DNA of 64,000 nucleotides, from contig CP097466.1 of NCBI GenBank assembly GCA_041874725.1, forward strand, positions 1,674,001-1,738,000. The letters run 5' to 3'. The notes beneath the pieces were generated by a model that had not been told where the DNA came from, did no database searches, and saw only the letters and a program-made list of their open reading frames with translations. Positions 18,958 to 26,890 of the stretch are shown in pieces. The position numbers and the translations under genes are program-made. This DNA comes from Duganella sp. BuS-21 (GTDB taxonomy: Bacteria; Pseudomonadota; Gammaproteobacteria; Burkholderiales; Burkholderiaceae_D). The stretch's first letter is position 1; the number at the start of each line of letters is the position of its first letter.

Positions 18958-20765
18958 GTATTCAGAAAGCCGACGCGGTCGAAGCGCTGCTGCGCGACCG
19001 TGGCGAAGAGGTTTTCAAGCGTTTCGACCTTGGCGTCAGCGCACGCCTGTGGCGCTTCATGCATCCGCAGCGCTGGGCATTCGCCGTGGTGCTGCTCACT
19101 GTGGCGCTGTACACGGCGGTGCAGGTGGCGATTCCAGTGGCGGTGCGGCACGCGGTGGACAGCGCCCTTGGCCAGTCAAGCTTCAGCTTCCAGCTGGTGC
19201 TGGCCGGCTTCGCGCTGCTCATCGTGCTCAACGCCGGCCTGACCTTCCTGCAGGAGTGGCTGGCCGCGCGCCTGGCGCAAACCGTCATCTTCGACCTGCG
19301 CCGCGCCATGTTCGAGCATCTGCAGCGGCTGTCGCTGTCCATCATGGACCGCACCCAGGTGGGCCGGCTGATGTCGCGCCTCCAGGGCGACGTTAATTCG
19401 CTGCAGGAGTTCATGGAAACCTCGGTCTCGGCACTCAGCGATCTGTTCCTGCTGATCGGGATCATCGCGCTGCTGCTGACCATGAACGTGGAACTGGGCC
19501 TGCTCACGCTGTGCGTGCTGCCGGCGCTGCTGCTGATACGGCTGGTGTGGCTGCCGTGGGCGCGCAAGGCCTTCACCCGCGCGCGCGAAGCATCGTCCAG
19601 CGTCAACGCGGCGCTGGCGGAAAACATCAACGGCATCCGCACCGTGCAGGAGAACCGCCGCGAGCAGGTCAACTTCGAGCGCTACACGGTTCGCGCCAAG
19701 GAAAACCTGGCGGCGCAGGTGGAATCCTCGCTGGCTTCGCAGGTAATGGTGCCCACCGTCGACATTCTGACCGGCGTCGCGATGGCCATCGTGGTGGTGG
19801 TCGGCGGCCGCGCGGTGGTGGCGGGGGAGCTCGATGTCGGCGTGATCGTCGCCTTCATCTTCTGCGTACAGCGCTTCTTCGACCCGATCCGCACGCTGAC
19901 CATGCAATACACCGTCATGCAGCGCGCCATGGCATCCGCCCAACGCATCTTCGAAGTGCTGGACGTGCCGGTCACGCTGTCGGACCGCGAGGACGCGCGG
20001 CCGCTATCTACTGCGCCGCCATCCATCACCTTCGAACACGTCAACTTCGGCTACGTGCCCGGGCAGCCGGTGCTGCATGACCTGAACCTGCACATCGCAC
20101 CGTATCAGACCGTGGCCCTGGTCGGCGCCACCGGATCCGGCAAGACCAGCATCGCCGCGCTGATCCACCGCTTCTACGACGTCTGGAGCGGCTCCGTGCG
20201 CGTGGCCGGCGACGACGTGCGCGAACTGACCCAGGAATCGCTGGGGCAGGGCGTCGGCATGGTGCTGCAGGAACCCTTCCTGTTCAGCGGCACGGTCGAA
20301 GAAAACGTGCGCTATGGCGTCGGCGGCGCCACGCACGAGCAGATCGTCGCCGCCTGCAAGGCGGTGCACGCGCACGACTTCATCGTGGCGCTGCCGCAGG
20401 GCTACGACACGCCCCTGGGCCAGCGCGGCCGCAACCTCTCGGTCGGCCAGCGGCAGTTGCTCAGTTTTGCGCGCGCTTTGCTGGCGTCGCCGAAGATCCT
20501 GATCCTGGACGAGGCCACCGCCAACATCGACAGCTTTACCGAGCTGAAAATCCAAAGCGCACTGGAACTGCTGCGCAAGGGGCGCACCACCATCATCATC
20601 GCCCATCGTCTCGCCACCGTGCGCGACGCCGATCTGATCGTCGTGCTCAAGCACGGCCGCATCGCCGAACAGGGCAACCACCAGCAGCTGTTGGCGCGCA
20701 ATGGCATCTACGCCGGCCTGCACGCCAGCAGCAGCGCATCGTTCGACGATCTTCCATCCACCTGA
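18954..20765 (+). CDS. ABC exporter half-transporter with complete catalytic site (subunit B)
   Basis: 603-residue partner of the preceding half-transporter. Six transmembrane helices (about residues 35-325); ATPase domain with Walker A GATGSGKTS, signature LSVGQ (a variant of LSGGQ) and Walker B ILILDEATANID with the catalytic Glu. The start is ATG 18954 in an ATGA overlap. The asymmetric pair should form one heterodimeric exporter. Substrate unknown; the position between two aldo/keto reductases points to a metabolite of this operon. Confidence 0.9.
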   Translation: MSIQKADAVEALLRDRGEEVFKRFDLGVSARLWRFMHPQRWAFAVVLLTVALYTAVQVAIPVAVRHAVDSALGQSSFSFQLVLAGFALLIVLNAGLTFLQEWLAARLAQTVIFDLRRAMFEHLQRLSLSIMDRTQVGRLMSRLQGDVNSLQEFMETSVSALSDLFLLIGIIALLLTMNVELGLLTLCVLPALLLIRLVWLPWARKAFTRAREASSSVNAALAENINGIRTVQENRREQVNFERYTVRAKENLAAQVESSLASQVMVPTVDILTGVAMAIVVVVGGRAVVAGELDVGVIVAFIFCVQRFFDPIRTLTMQYTVMQRAMASAQRIFEVLDVPVTLSDREDARPLSTAPPSITFEHVNFGYVPGQPVLHDLNLHIAPYQTVALVGATGSGKTSIAALIHRFYDVWSGSVRVAGDDVRELTQESLGQGVGMVLQEPFLFSGTVEENVRYGVGGATHEQIVAACKAVHAHDFIVALPQGYDTPLGQRGRNLSVGQRQLLSFARALLASPKILILDEATANIDSFTELKIQSALELLRKGRTTIIIAHRLATVRDADLIVVLKHGRIAEQGNHQQLLARNGIYAGLHASSSASFDDLPST

Positions 20766-20779
20766 TTAGAAAGTACGAC

Positions 20780-21793
20780 ATGACCACCATCCGCGACTAC
20801 CGGCCCTTCGGCCGCACCGGCGTCAAGGTATCCCCGCTTGCGCTGGGCACCATGATGTTCGGCGGGAAGACCGAGTATGACGAATCGGCCCGCATCATCG
20901 ACCTGGCGATCGAAGCCGGCATCAACCTGATCGACACTGCCAACGTGTATTCGCGCGGCCGCAGCGAAGAGTTCACCGGCAAGGCGCTCAAGCGCAACGG
21001 CCAGCGCCACAAGGTGTTCCTGGCCTCCAAGGTGCACCTGCCGATGCACGACACCGACGGCAACCTGCGCGGCAGCTCGCGCCGCCACATCATCGAACAG
21101 GCCGAAGACAGCCTGCGCCGCCTCGACACCGACTACCTGGACCTGTACCAGATCCACCGTCCCGCGCCCGACACCGCGATCGACGAAACCCTGCGTGCGC
21201 TGGACGACCTGGTACGTTCGGGCAAAGTGCGCTACATCGGCTCCAGCACCTTCGCCGGCTGGCAGGCGGTGGAAGCGCTGTGGGCGGCCAAGGAACTGGG
21301 ACTGAATCGCTTCGTCTCCGAGCAGCCGCCCTACAATCTGCTGGACCGCCGCATCGAGCGTGAGCTGGTGCCGGTGGCGCAGACCTGGGGCCTGGCGCTG
21401 CTGCCGTGGAGTCCTATCGGCGGCGGGCTTTTATCGGGAAAATACCGCAAGGACAGCAAGCCGGAACAGGGCCGCTACGTCGATCCGAGCCCGATGCAGG
21501 CGCGTCGCCTGACGCCGCAGATTTATGATGTGATTGAGCCGCTGACGCAACTGGCGGAAGAGAAGGGTGTGCCGCTGTCGCAACTGGCCTTGGCGTGGAC
21601 CGTGCAGCAGCCGGGGGTGACCAGCTCCATCATCGGCCCACGCACGGTGGAGCAGTTCGACGATGCGCTGGCGTCGCTGGCGGTGGAATTCAGCGCCGAA
21701 GACTTGAAACGCATCGACGCCATCATCGCACCCGGCACTCATGTGGCGCCGTTCTACGAAGCCGATTTCTCGGCCAGCCGCTATCGCTGGTAG
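20780..21793 (+). CDS. Aldo/keto reductase 2
   Basis: 337-residue aldo/keto reductase with the tetrad in LIDTANVYSRGRSE (Asp, Tyr), FLASKVHLP (Lys) and LYQIHRPAPDTA (His). It is similar in size and motif order to aldo/keto reductase 1 but clearly diverged. Last gene of operon 1, ending 14 bp from the convergent LysR gene. The Asn before the Tyr (DTANVY) and the SSTFAGWQ segment fit the AKR11/12-like bacterial group, but the substrate is unknown. Confidence 0.9.
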   Translation: MTTIRDYRPFGRTGVKVSPLALGTMMFGGKTEYDESARIIDLAIEAGINLIDTANVYSRGRSEEFTGKALKRNGQRHKVFLASKVHLPMHDTDGNLRGSSRRHIIEQAEDSLRRLDTDYLDLYQIHRPAPDTAIDETLRALDDLVRSGKVRYIGSSTFAGWQAVEALWAAKELGLNRFVSEQPPYNLLDRRIERELVPVAQTWGLALLPWSPIGGGLLSGKYRKDSKPEQGRYVDPSPMQARRLTPQIYDVIEPLTQLAEEKGVPLSQLALAWTVQQPGVTSSIIGPRTVEQFDDALASLAVEFSAEDLKRIDAIIAPGTHVAPFYEADFSASRYRW

Positions 21794-21807
21794 TCAAACG
21801 ACGATAA

Positions 21808-22719
21808 TCAAGCCGACAGTCGGTCCAGCTGTAAGCCTGGCGCGAACATCTCGATGAAGCGGTAGGCGAAGCTGGGCAGGAATACGCTCTTGCGCACCGC
21901 CAGCATGGTGCTGCAGGTGCCGAACAACTGCCCCTGCGTCGGCAGCACCACCAGATCGTCGCGCTGCAAATCCTCCAGCGCCATCTCGGCCACGATGCCG
22001 ATACCCAGGCCGCGCCGCACATAGGTCTTGATCACGTCCGCATCCATAGCGGTCAGGCGCAGGTCCGGCGTCAGGCCGGCCTGGCTGAACGCTGCGTCCA
22101 CGCATTTGCGGCCGGTGAACTGGTCGTTGTAGGTCACCAAGGGATACGCGGCGATCTGCTCCAGCGTCACCGGCGCCAGCGCCAGCAGCGGGTGCTCGGC
22201 CGGCACCACTACCTGGTGATTCCAGGTGAAGCACGAATACGCACTCACCTCGCTCGCTTCGTTCAGCGCCTCGCTGGCGATGCCGATATCGGCTTCGCCA
22301 TTGGCCAGCATGTCGGCGATCTGGCGCGGCGAACCCTGATGCAGCTCCAGCTTCACCTTGGGGAAGGCCTGGTTGAATTCCTCCACCACCTTGGGCAACG
22401 TGTAGCGCGCCTGCGTGTGGGTGGCGGCGATCACCAGGCGGCCGCTGTCCACGCCGGCGTACTGGCTGGCGTAGCGGCGCAGGTTTTCCGTCTCCTGCAG
22501 AATGCGGCCGACGATCTGCACCGCGCCGTCACCGGCGCGCGTGAGTCCCGTCAAACGCTTGCCGCTGCGGACAAACAGCTCGATTCCCAATTCATCTTCC
22601 AGATCTTTGATTTGCTTGCTGACACCCGACTGGGAGGTGTACAGCACCGCCGCAACCTCGGTGAGGTTGAGGTTATTCCTGATGGCTTCGCGCACAAAGC
22701 GCAGTTGCTGGAAGTTCAT
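21808..22719 (-). CDS. LysR-family regulator, CysB/Cbl-like
   Basis: 303-residue LysR regulator. MNFQQLRFVREAIRNNLNLT followed by VLYTSQSGVSKQIKDLEDELG is nearly diagnostic for CysB/Cbl, which activate sulfur-starvation genes and respond to sulfate-pathway metabolites. The effector domain (about 90-290) includes THTQARYTLP, also typical of CysB. I start at ATG 22719, with GGAG 6 bases upstream. It lies between the two sulfur-type operons and is divergent from operon 2, so it likely controls both (inference). It may be a pathway-specific paralog rather than the global CysB. Confidence 0.9.
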   Translation of the reverse strand: MNFQQLRFVREAIRNNLNLTEVAAVLYTSQSGVSKQIKDLEDELGIELFVRSGKRLTGLTRAGDGAVQIVGRILQETENLRRYASQYAGVDSGRLVIAATHTQARYTLPKVVEEFNQAFPKVKLELHQGSPRQIADMLANGEADIGIASEALNEASEVSAYSCFTWNHQVVVPAEHPLLALAPVTLEQIAAYPLVTYNDQFTGRKCVDAAFSQAGLTPDLRLTAMDADVIKTYVRRGLGIGIVAEMALEDLQRDDLVVLPTQGQLFGTCSTMLAVRKSVFLPSFAYRFIEMFAPGLQLDRLSA

Positions 22720-22952
22720 GCTGCTCCGATCCTGGCTGTAGAAACCAAATATGGTGATCAACTCTGCAACATGATAGATATTCCACGCCAGTTCACAACG
22801 AACACTTCCAAATATGCATATCCGAAGTACGTTGGTGCGATAAAGCTTATATCGTCTTTCCTTCTATCGTTCGCATTTTTGATTGTTTGTGCGCGCCGCA
22901 TTTGACATGTAACTTCCATCCCACTACTCAAAAACGCAACACGGGGAATGGC
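22720..22952. promoter_or_regulatory. Divergent promoter region between the CysB-like regulator and operon 2
   Basis: A 233-bp A/T-rich region in an otherwise GC-rich neighbourhood, placed where a CysB-like regulator would bind. No single strong palindrome was found, as is usual for CysB sites. AT-rich half-sites are scattered through 22745-22880. Placement of the promoter is inference. Confidence 0.5.
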
Positions 22953-24299
22953 ATGACACGCAAGCAGATGAGCATCGGGATGAACATACTGGGACTGGGC
23001 GGCCATAGCGCCGCCTGGCGCCTGGGCGAGGTGCCGCCGTCGGCCTTGCTGGACGTGGACTACTTCACCAACATCGCCCGCATCTCCGAGCGTGGAACGC
23101 TGGACGCCATTTTCCTGGCCGACGGCCCGGCACTGATCGGCGACGTCGCCAGCCAGCCCGGTGGCCGCCTTGAGCCGACGGTGCTCCTGACCGCAGTGGC
23201 TTTGGCCACGCGCCACATCGGCGTGATCGCCACCGCGTCGAGCACCTACAATGATCCATACAACCTGGCGCGCCGCCTGGCGTCGCTGGACCACATCAGC
23301 GGCGGCCGCGCGGCATGGAATGTCGTCACCACCGCCGGCGATGTCGCCGCCCGCAACTTCGGCCTCACCGGTGCGCCGCTGCACGCCGACCGCTATGGCC
23401 GTGCCGCCGAATTCATCGACATCGCCAACAAGCTGTGGGATAGCTGGGAGGACGACGCCATCATCGCCGACCGCGAACGCGGCGTGTTCGCCGACGCCTC
23501 GCGCGTCCATGCGATCAACCACGACGGCGCACACTTCTCCGTGCACGGCGCGCTGAACGTGCCGCGCTCCCCGCAAGGCCGCCCGGTGCTGGTGCAGGCC
23601 GGATCGTCGGAAGGCGGCAAGGCGCTAGGATCGCGCTACGCCGACGCCATCTTCACCACCCAGACCACGCTGGAAGACGGCATCGAGTTTTACAACGAAA
23701 TGAAGGGTCGCGCACGCGCCTGGGGCCGCGATCCGGAATCGCTGAAGATCATGCCCGGCCTGTCGACCGTGATCGGCTCCACCGAAGCGGAAGCCAACGC
23801 CCGCTGCGACCTGCTCGATTCCTATCAGGGCGAGCAGGGCCTGGCGGGGCAGATCGCCCAGCGCATCGGCATCAACGTCGCGGAGCTGGACCTGGATTCC
23901 GAACTGCCGTGGGACCGCATCGGCGACGTGCGCGACCTGACTACCGGCTCGCATGGTTTCTTCCAGGCGCAGATCAACCTGGCGCGTCGCGAAAAGCTGA
24001 CCGTGCGCCAGCTCTCGCGCCGCATCCGCAGCGGCCACCGCCTGCTGGTCGGCACGCCGGAGCAGGTGGCCGACAGCCTGGAACAGTGGTTCCTGGCCGG
24101 CGCCGCCGACGGCTTCAACATCATGCCCGACGTGTTCCCGTCCGGCGCCGAGATATTCGTCGACCACGTGGTGCCTTTGCTGCGCAAGCGCGGCATCTTC
24201 CGCCACGAGTACACCGGCAGCACGCTGCGCCATCACCTTGGCCTGGAACGGCCGGTGAGCCAGTACGCGGCGCGCCGCGATAGCCGTTCGGCGGCCTGA
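22953..24299 (+). CDS. Flavin-dependent monooxygenase, NtaA/SnaA/DszA family (copy 2)
   Basis: 448-residue luciferase-like monooxygenase, closer in pattern to DszA than copy 1. LDHISGGRAAWNVVTTAGDVA, NFGLTGAPLHADRYGRAAEF, VPRSPQGRPVLVQAGSSEGG and the C-terminal EYTGSTLRHHLGLERP parallel DszA (dibenzothiophene sulfone monooxygenase). Start ATG 22953 with GGGGA upstream (22943-22947). First gene of operon 2; the permease starts 3 bp after its stop. Needs reduced FMN from a reductase not encoded here. Substrate presumably an organosulfur compound. Confidence 0.88.
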   Translation: MTRKQMSIGMNILGLGGHSAAWRLGEVPPSALLDVDYFTNIARISERGTLDAIFLADGPALIGDVASQPGGRLEPTVLLTAVALATRHIGVIATASSTYNDPYNLARRLASLDHISGGRAAWNVVTTAGDVAARNFGLTGAPLHADRYGRAAEFIDIANKLWDSWEDDAIIADRERGVFADASRVHAINHDGAHFSVHGALNVPRSPQGRPVLVQAGSSEGGKALGSRYADAIFTTQTTLEDGIEFYNEMKGRARAWGRDPESLKIMPGLSTVIGSTEAEANARCDLLDSYQGEQGLAGQIAQRIGINVAELDLDSELPWDRIGDVRDLTTGSHGFFQAQINLARREKLTVRQLSRRIRSGHRLLVGTPEQVADSLEQWFLAGAADGFNIMPDVFPSGAEIFVDHVVPLLRKRGIFRHEYTGSTLRHHLGLERPVSQYAARRDSRSAA

Positions 24300-24302
24300 C
24301 CG

Positions 24303-25181
24303 ATGAGCGACGTCGCACTAACCCAGGCAACGGGCGTTGTCCCTCCCGCCAGCCGGAGCGGCCGCCGCCGTGCCGGCTGGCGCCCGGGGCTGGTGCTGGC
24401 CGCGTTGTTTGTCGGCTTGCTGGTGCTGGCCGCCGTGGCGCCAGGCCTGCTGGCTCATGGCGATCCGCTGGAAGGCAACGCGCGCGATGCCTTCGGCCTG
24501 CCGTTCTCCGCGCAGCACTTGCTAGGCACCGACGAAAACGGCCGCGATGTGTGGACCCGGCTGATACACGGCGCGCGTCCGTCGCTGCTGATGGGCGTGG
24601 GCGCCACCCTGGTCGGCGTCATCTTCGGCGTGGGGCTGGGTCTGGCGGCCGGGCTGGGGCAGAAGTGGCTGGATACGGTGTTGATGCGCTTTGTCGATGT
24701 ACTGCTGGCGTTTCCGGACCTGCTGCTGGCGTTGGTGTTCATCGCCATCTGGGGCCAGGGCCTGGTGAACGCCACGCTGGCGGTGGGTGTGGCCAGCATC
24801 CCGCGTTATGCGCGGCTGGTGCGGGCGCAGACGGTGCAGGTGCGTCAATCAGGCTACGTCGAAGCGGCGCGCACGCTGGGCTGGCATCCGCTGGTCATCC
24901 TGTGGCGCCACGTGCTGCCGAACGCCGTGCGCCCGGTGCTGCCGCTGGCCACCATCGGCATCGGCGCCAAGATCGCGCTCGGCGCGGCGCTCAGTTTTCT
25001 CGGTTTCGGTTCGCCGCCGCCGTCGCCCGAATGGGGCGCCATGCTGGCACTGGGCCGCAACTTCATGTCGAACGCATGGTGGCTGGTTGCCATGCCCGGT
25101 ATCACCATCACTCTCACCGTGGTGTCCATCACCACGCTGGGCCGCGAACTGCTGCTACGAAGCGAAGGGAAATCATCATGA
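24303..25181 (+). CDS. ABC importer permease, DppC-type, importer 2
   Basis: 292-residue permease. LLGTDENGRDVWTRLIHGAR is the DppC N-terminal signature; GYVEAARTLGWHPLVILWRH is the EAA-type loop and SFLGFGSPPPSPEWGAMLAL is the usual C-terminal motif. Its DppB-type partner is not adjacent but lies 5.6 kb downstream in the same operon (30778). Overlaps the ATPase gene by 4 bp. Confidence 0.92.
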   Translation: MSDVALTQATGVVPPASRSGRRRAGWRPGLVLAALFVGLLVLAAVAPGLLAHGDPLEGNARDAFGLPFSAQHLLGTDENGRDVWTRLIHGARPSLLMGVGATLVGVIFGVGLGLAAGLGQKWLDTVLMRFVDVLLAFPDLLLALVFIAIWGQGLVNATLAVGVASIPRYARLVRAQTVQVRQSGYVEAARTLGWHPLVILWRHVLPNAVRPVLPLATIGIGAKIALGAALSFLGFGSPPPSPEWGAMLALGRNFMSNAWWLVAMPGITITLTVVSITTLGRELLLRSEGKSS

Positions 25182-26890
25182 ACATGCCTGTATCGATACT
25201 GCACCAGATCAAACCTGTCCTGTTGTCCGTTGAGCAGTTGCGTGTCGCTTTCGCCGCCGGCGAAGTGGTGAAGGGCGTGTCGTTTGAAATCCGTGCCGGC
25301 GAATGCCTGGCCATCGTCGGCGAATCCGGCTCGGGCAAGAGCGTCACCGCCCGCACCCTGCTGGGATTGGCCGGCCAGGATGCGCAAGTGAGCGCCGGCC
25401 GCCTGAGCTTCGGCGACGCCGACCTGCGCAACTACAGCGAGCGCCAATGGCGCGGGCTGCGCGGCAACCAGGTCGGCTTTGTGATGCAGGATGCCCTCAA
25501 TGCGCTCGATCCGCTGCGCACGCTGGGCCGTGAGGTGGGTGAGCCACTGGACCTGCACCGCGATCTCAATCGCGAACAGCGTGCGGCCAAGGTGCTGGAA
25601 CTGCTGCAATCGGCCGGCATGGCCGATGCCGAACAACGTATCGGCCTGTATCCGCACCAGCTGTCGGGCGGCCTGCGCCAGCGCGCGCTGATCGCTTCCG
25701 CCATCGCCTGCACGCCGCAGTTGCTGATCGCCGACGAGCCGACCACCGCGCTGGATGCGGCGGTGCAGGCGCAGGTGCTGGAACTGCTGCTGCAATTGCG
25801 CGGGCAGGGCATGGCCATGCTGCTGGTCAGCCACGACCTGGCGCTGGTGTCCAGGCTGGCCGACCGCGTGGCCGTCATGCTGAATGGTGAGATTGTCGAG
25901 CAAGGCCCGGTGGAGCAGATTCTCCACGCGCCACAACATCCTTATACCCGTTCGCTGCTGGCCGCCGCCGTGGCCGTGCACGGCCAAGTGCCGAGTGCCG
26001 TCGCCGCCACCGAATCGGCCTTGCGCCGCATGGCCGCCGCACGCCAGCATCCTTATGTGCTGCATGCGTCCGGGCTGCAGAAAACCTATGCGGCGCCGGA
26101 CGGCAAACAACGCCACGCGCTGGCCGGCGTATCGATCGGGCTGCGGCGCGGCGAGACGCTGGGCATCGTCGGTGAATCCGGCTCCGGCAAGACCACGCTG
26201 AGTCGCATCCTGCTCGGCCTGGAAACGGCGGACAGCGGTAGCGTGCATTGGAACGGCCAGGCGTGGCAGTCGCTGTCGGCGCTGCAGAAACGCCAGCACC
26301 GCCGCCGCGTCCAGGTGGTGTTCCAGGACACGCTGGGCTGCTTCGATCCGCGCTACACCGTCGATCGCGTGCTGGATGAAGCGCTGGCCGCCGCCGGCGT
26401 GGCGCGCAGCGCGCGCCGCCAGCGCATCCTGGAATTGCTCGACCTGGTGCGGCTGGATGCCGGTTGTATCTCGCACCGGCCGATCCAGCTCTCGGGCGGC
26501 CAGCGCCAACGTCTCGCCATCGCCCGTGCGCTGGCGGCGGAGCCGGAAGTGCTGGTGTGCGATGAACCGGTATCGGCGCTCGACGTTTCGGTGCAGGCGC
26601 AGGTATTGGATTTGCTGGCGGACCTCAAGCAGCGGCTCGGCCTTTCCTGTCTGTTCATCTCGCACGACCTTGGCGTGGTGCGCCGCATCTGCGATCAGGT
26701 CGCGGTGATGAAGGATGGCCTGATCGTCGAGCATGGCCCGGCCGACGAACTGTATGCGCAGCCGCGCCACCCCTATACGCGAATGCTGTTGGCCGCTCAG
26801 GCCAGCATGCCGCATCCCGATTTTTTATTCAATTCGATCACAGAAGAAAGTACCGGCAATGAAAAAGAAAGTGTTTTGGACGCAGCCTGA
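25178..26890 (+). CDS. ABC importer ATPase, two fused nucleotide-binding domains, importer 2
   Basis: 570-residue fused ATPase. Domain 1: GESGSGKSV, LSGGLRQR (one change from LSGGQ), [12 protein letters not shown]. Domain 2: [29 protein letters not shown]. Start at ATG 25178 in an ATGA overlap with the permease; the long upstream in-frame extension is an artefact of GC-rich sequence. Its 3' end overlaps the TonB receptor start by 32 bp. Confidence 0.93.
   Translation: MNMPVSILHQIKPVLLSVEQLRVAFAAGEVVKGVSFEIRAGECLAIVGESGSGKSVTARTLLGLAGQDAQVSAGRLSFGDADLRNYSERQWRGLRGNQVGFVMQDALNALDPLRTLGREVGEPLDLHRDLNREQRAAKVLELLQSAGMADAEQRIGLYPHQLSGGLRQRALIASAIACTPQLLIADEPTTALDAAVQAQVLELLLQLRGQGMAMLLVSHDLALVSRLADRVAVMLNGEIVEQGPVEQILHAPQHPYTRSLLAAAVAVHGQVPSAVAATESALRRMAAARQHPYVLHASGLQKTYAAPDGKQRHALAGVSIGLRRGETLGIVGESGSGKTTLSRILLGLETADSGSVHWNGQAWQSLSALQKRQHRRRVQVVFQDTLGCFDPRYTVDRVLDEALAAAGVARSARRQRILELLDLVRLDAGCISHRPIQLSGGQRQRLAIARALAAEPEVLVCDEPVSALDVSVQAQVLDLLADLKQRLGLSCLFISHDLGVVRRICDQVAVMKDGLIVEHGPADELYAQPRHPYTRMLLAAQASMPHPDFLFNSITEESTGNEKESVLDAA

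Noticed and set aside
24551..25177. 209-residue N-terminal extension of the importer 2 ATPase
   Set aside because: It overlaps the whole permease gene in another frame and has no ABC features; the ATGA overlap at 25178 is the natural start.
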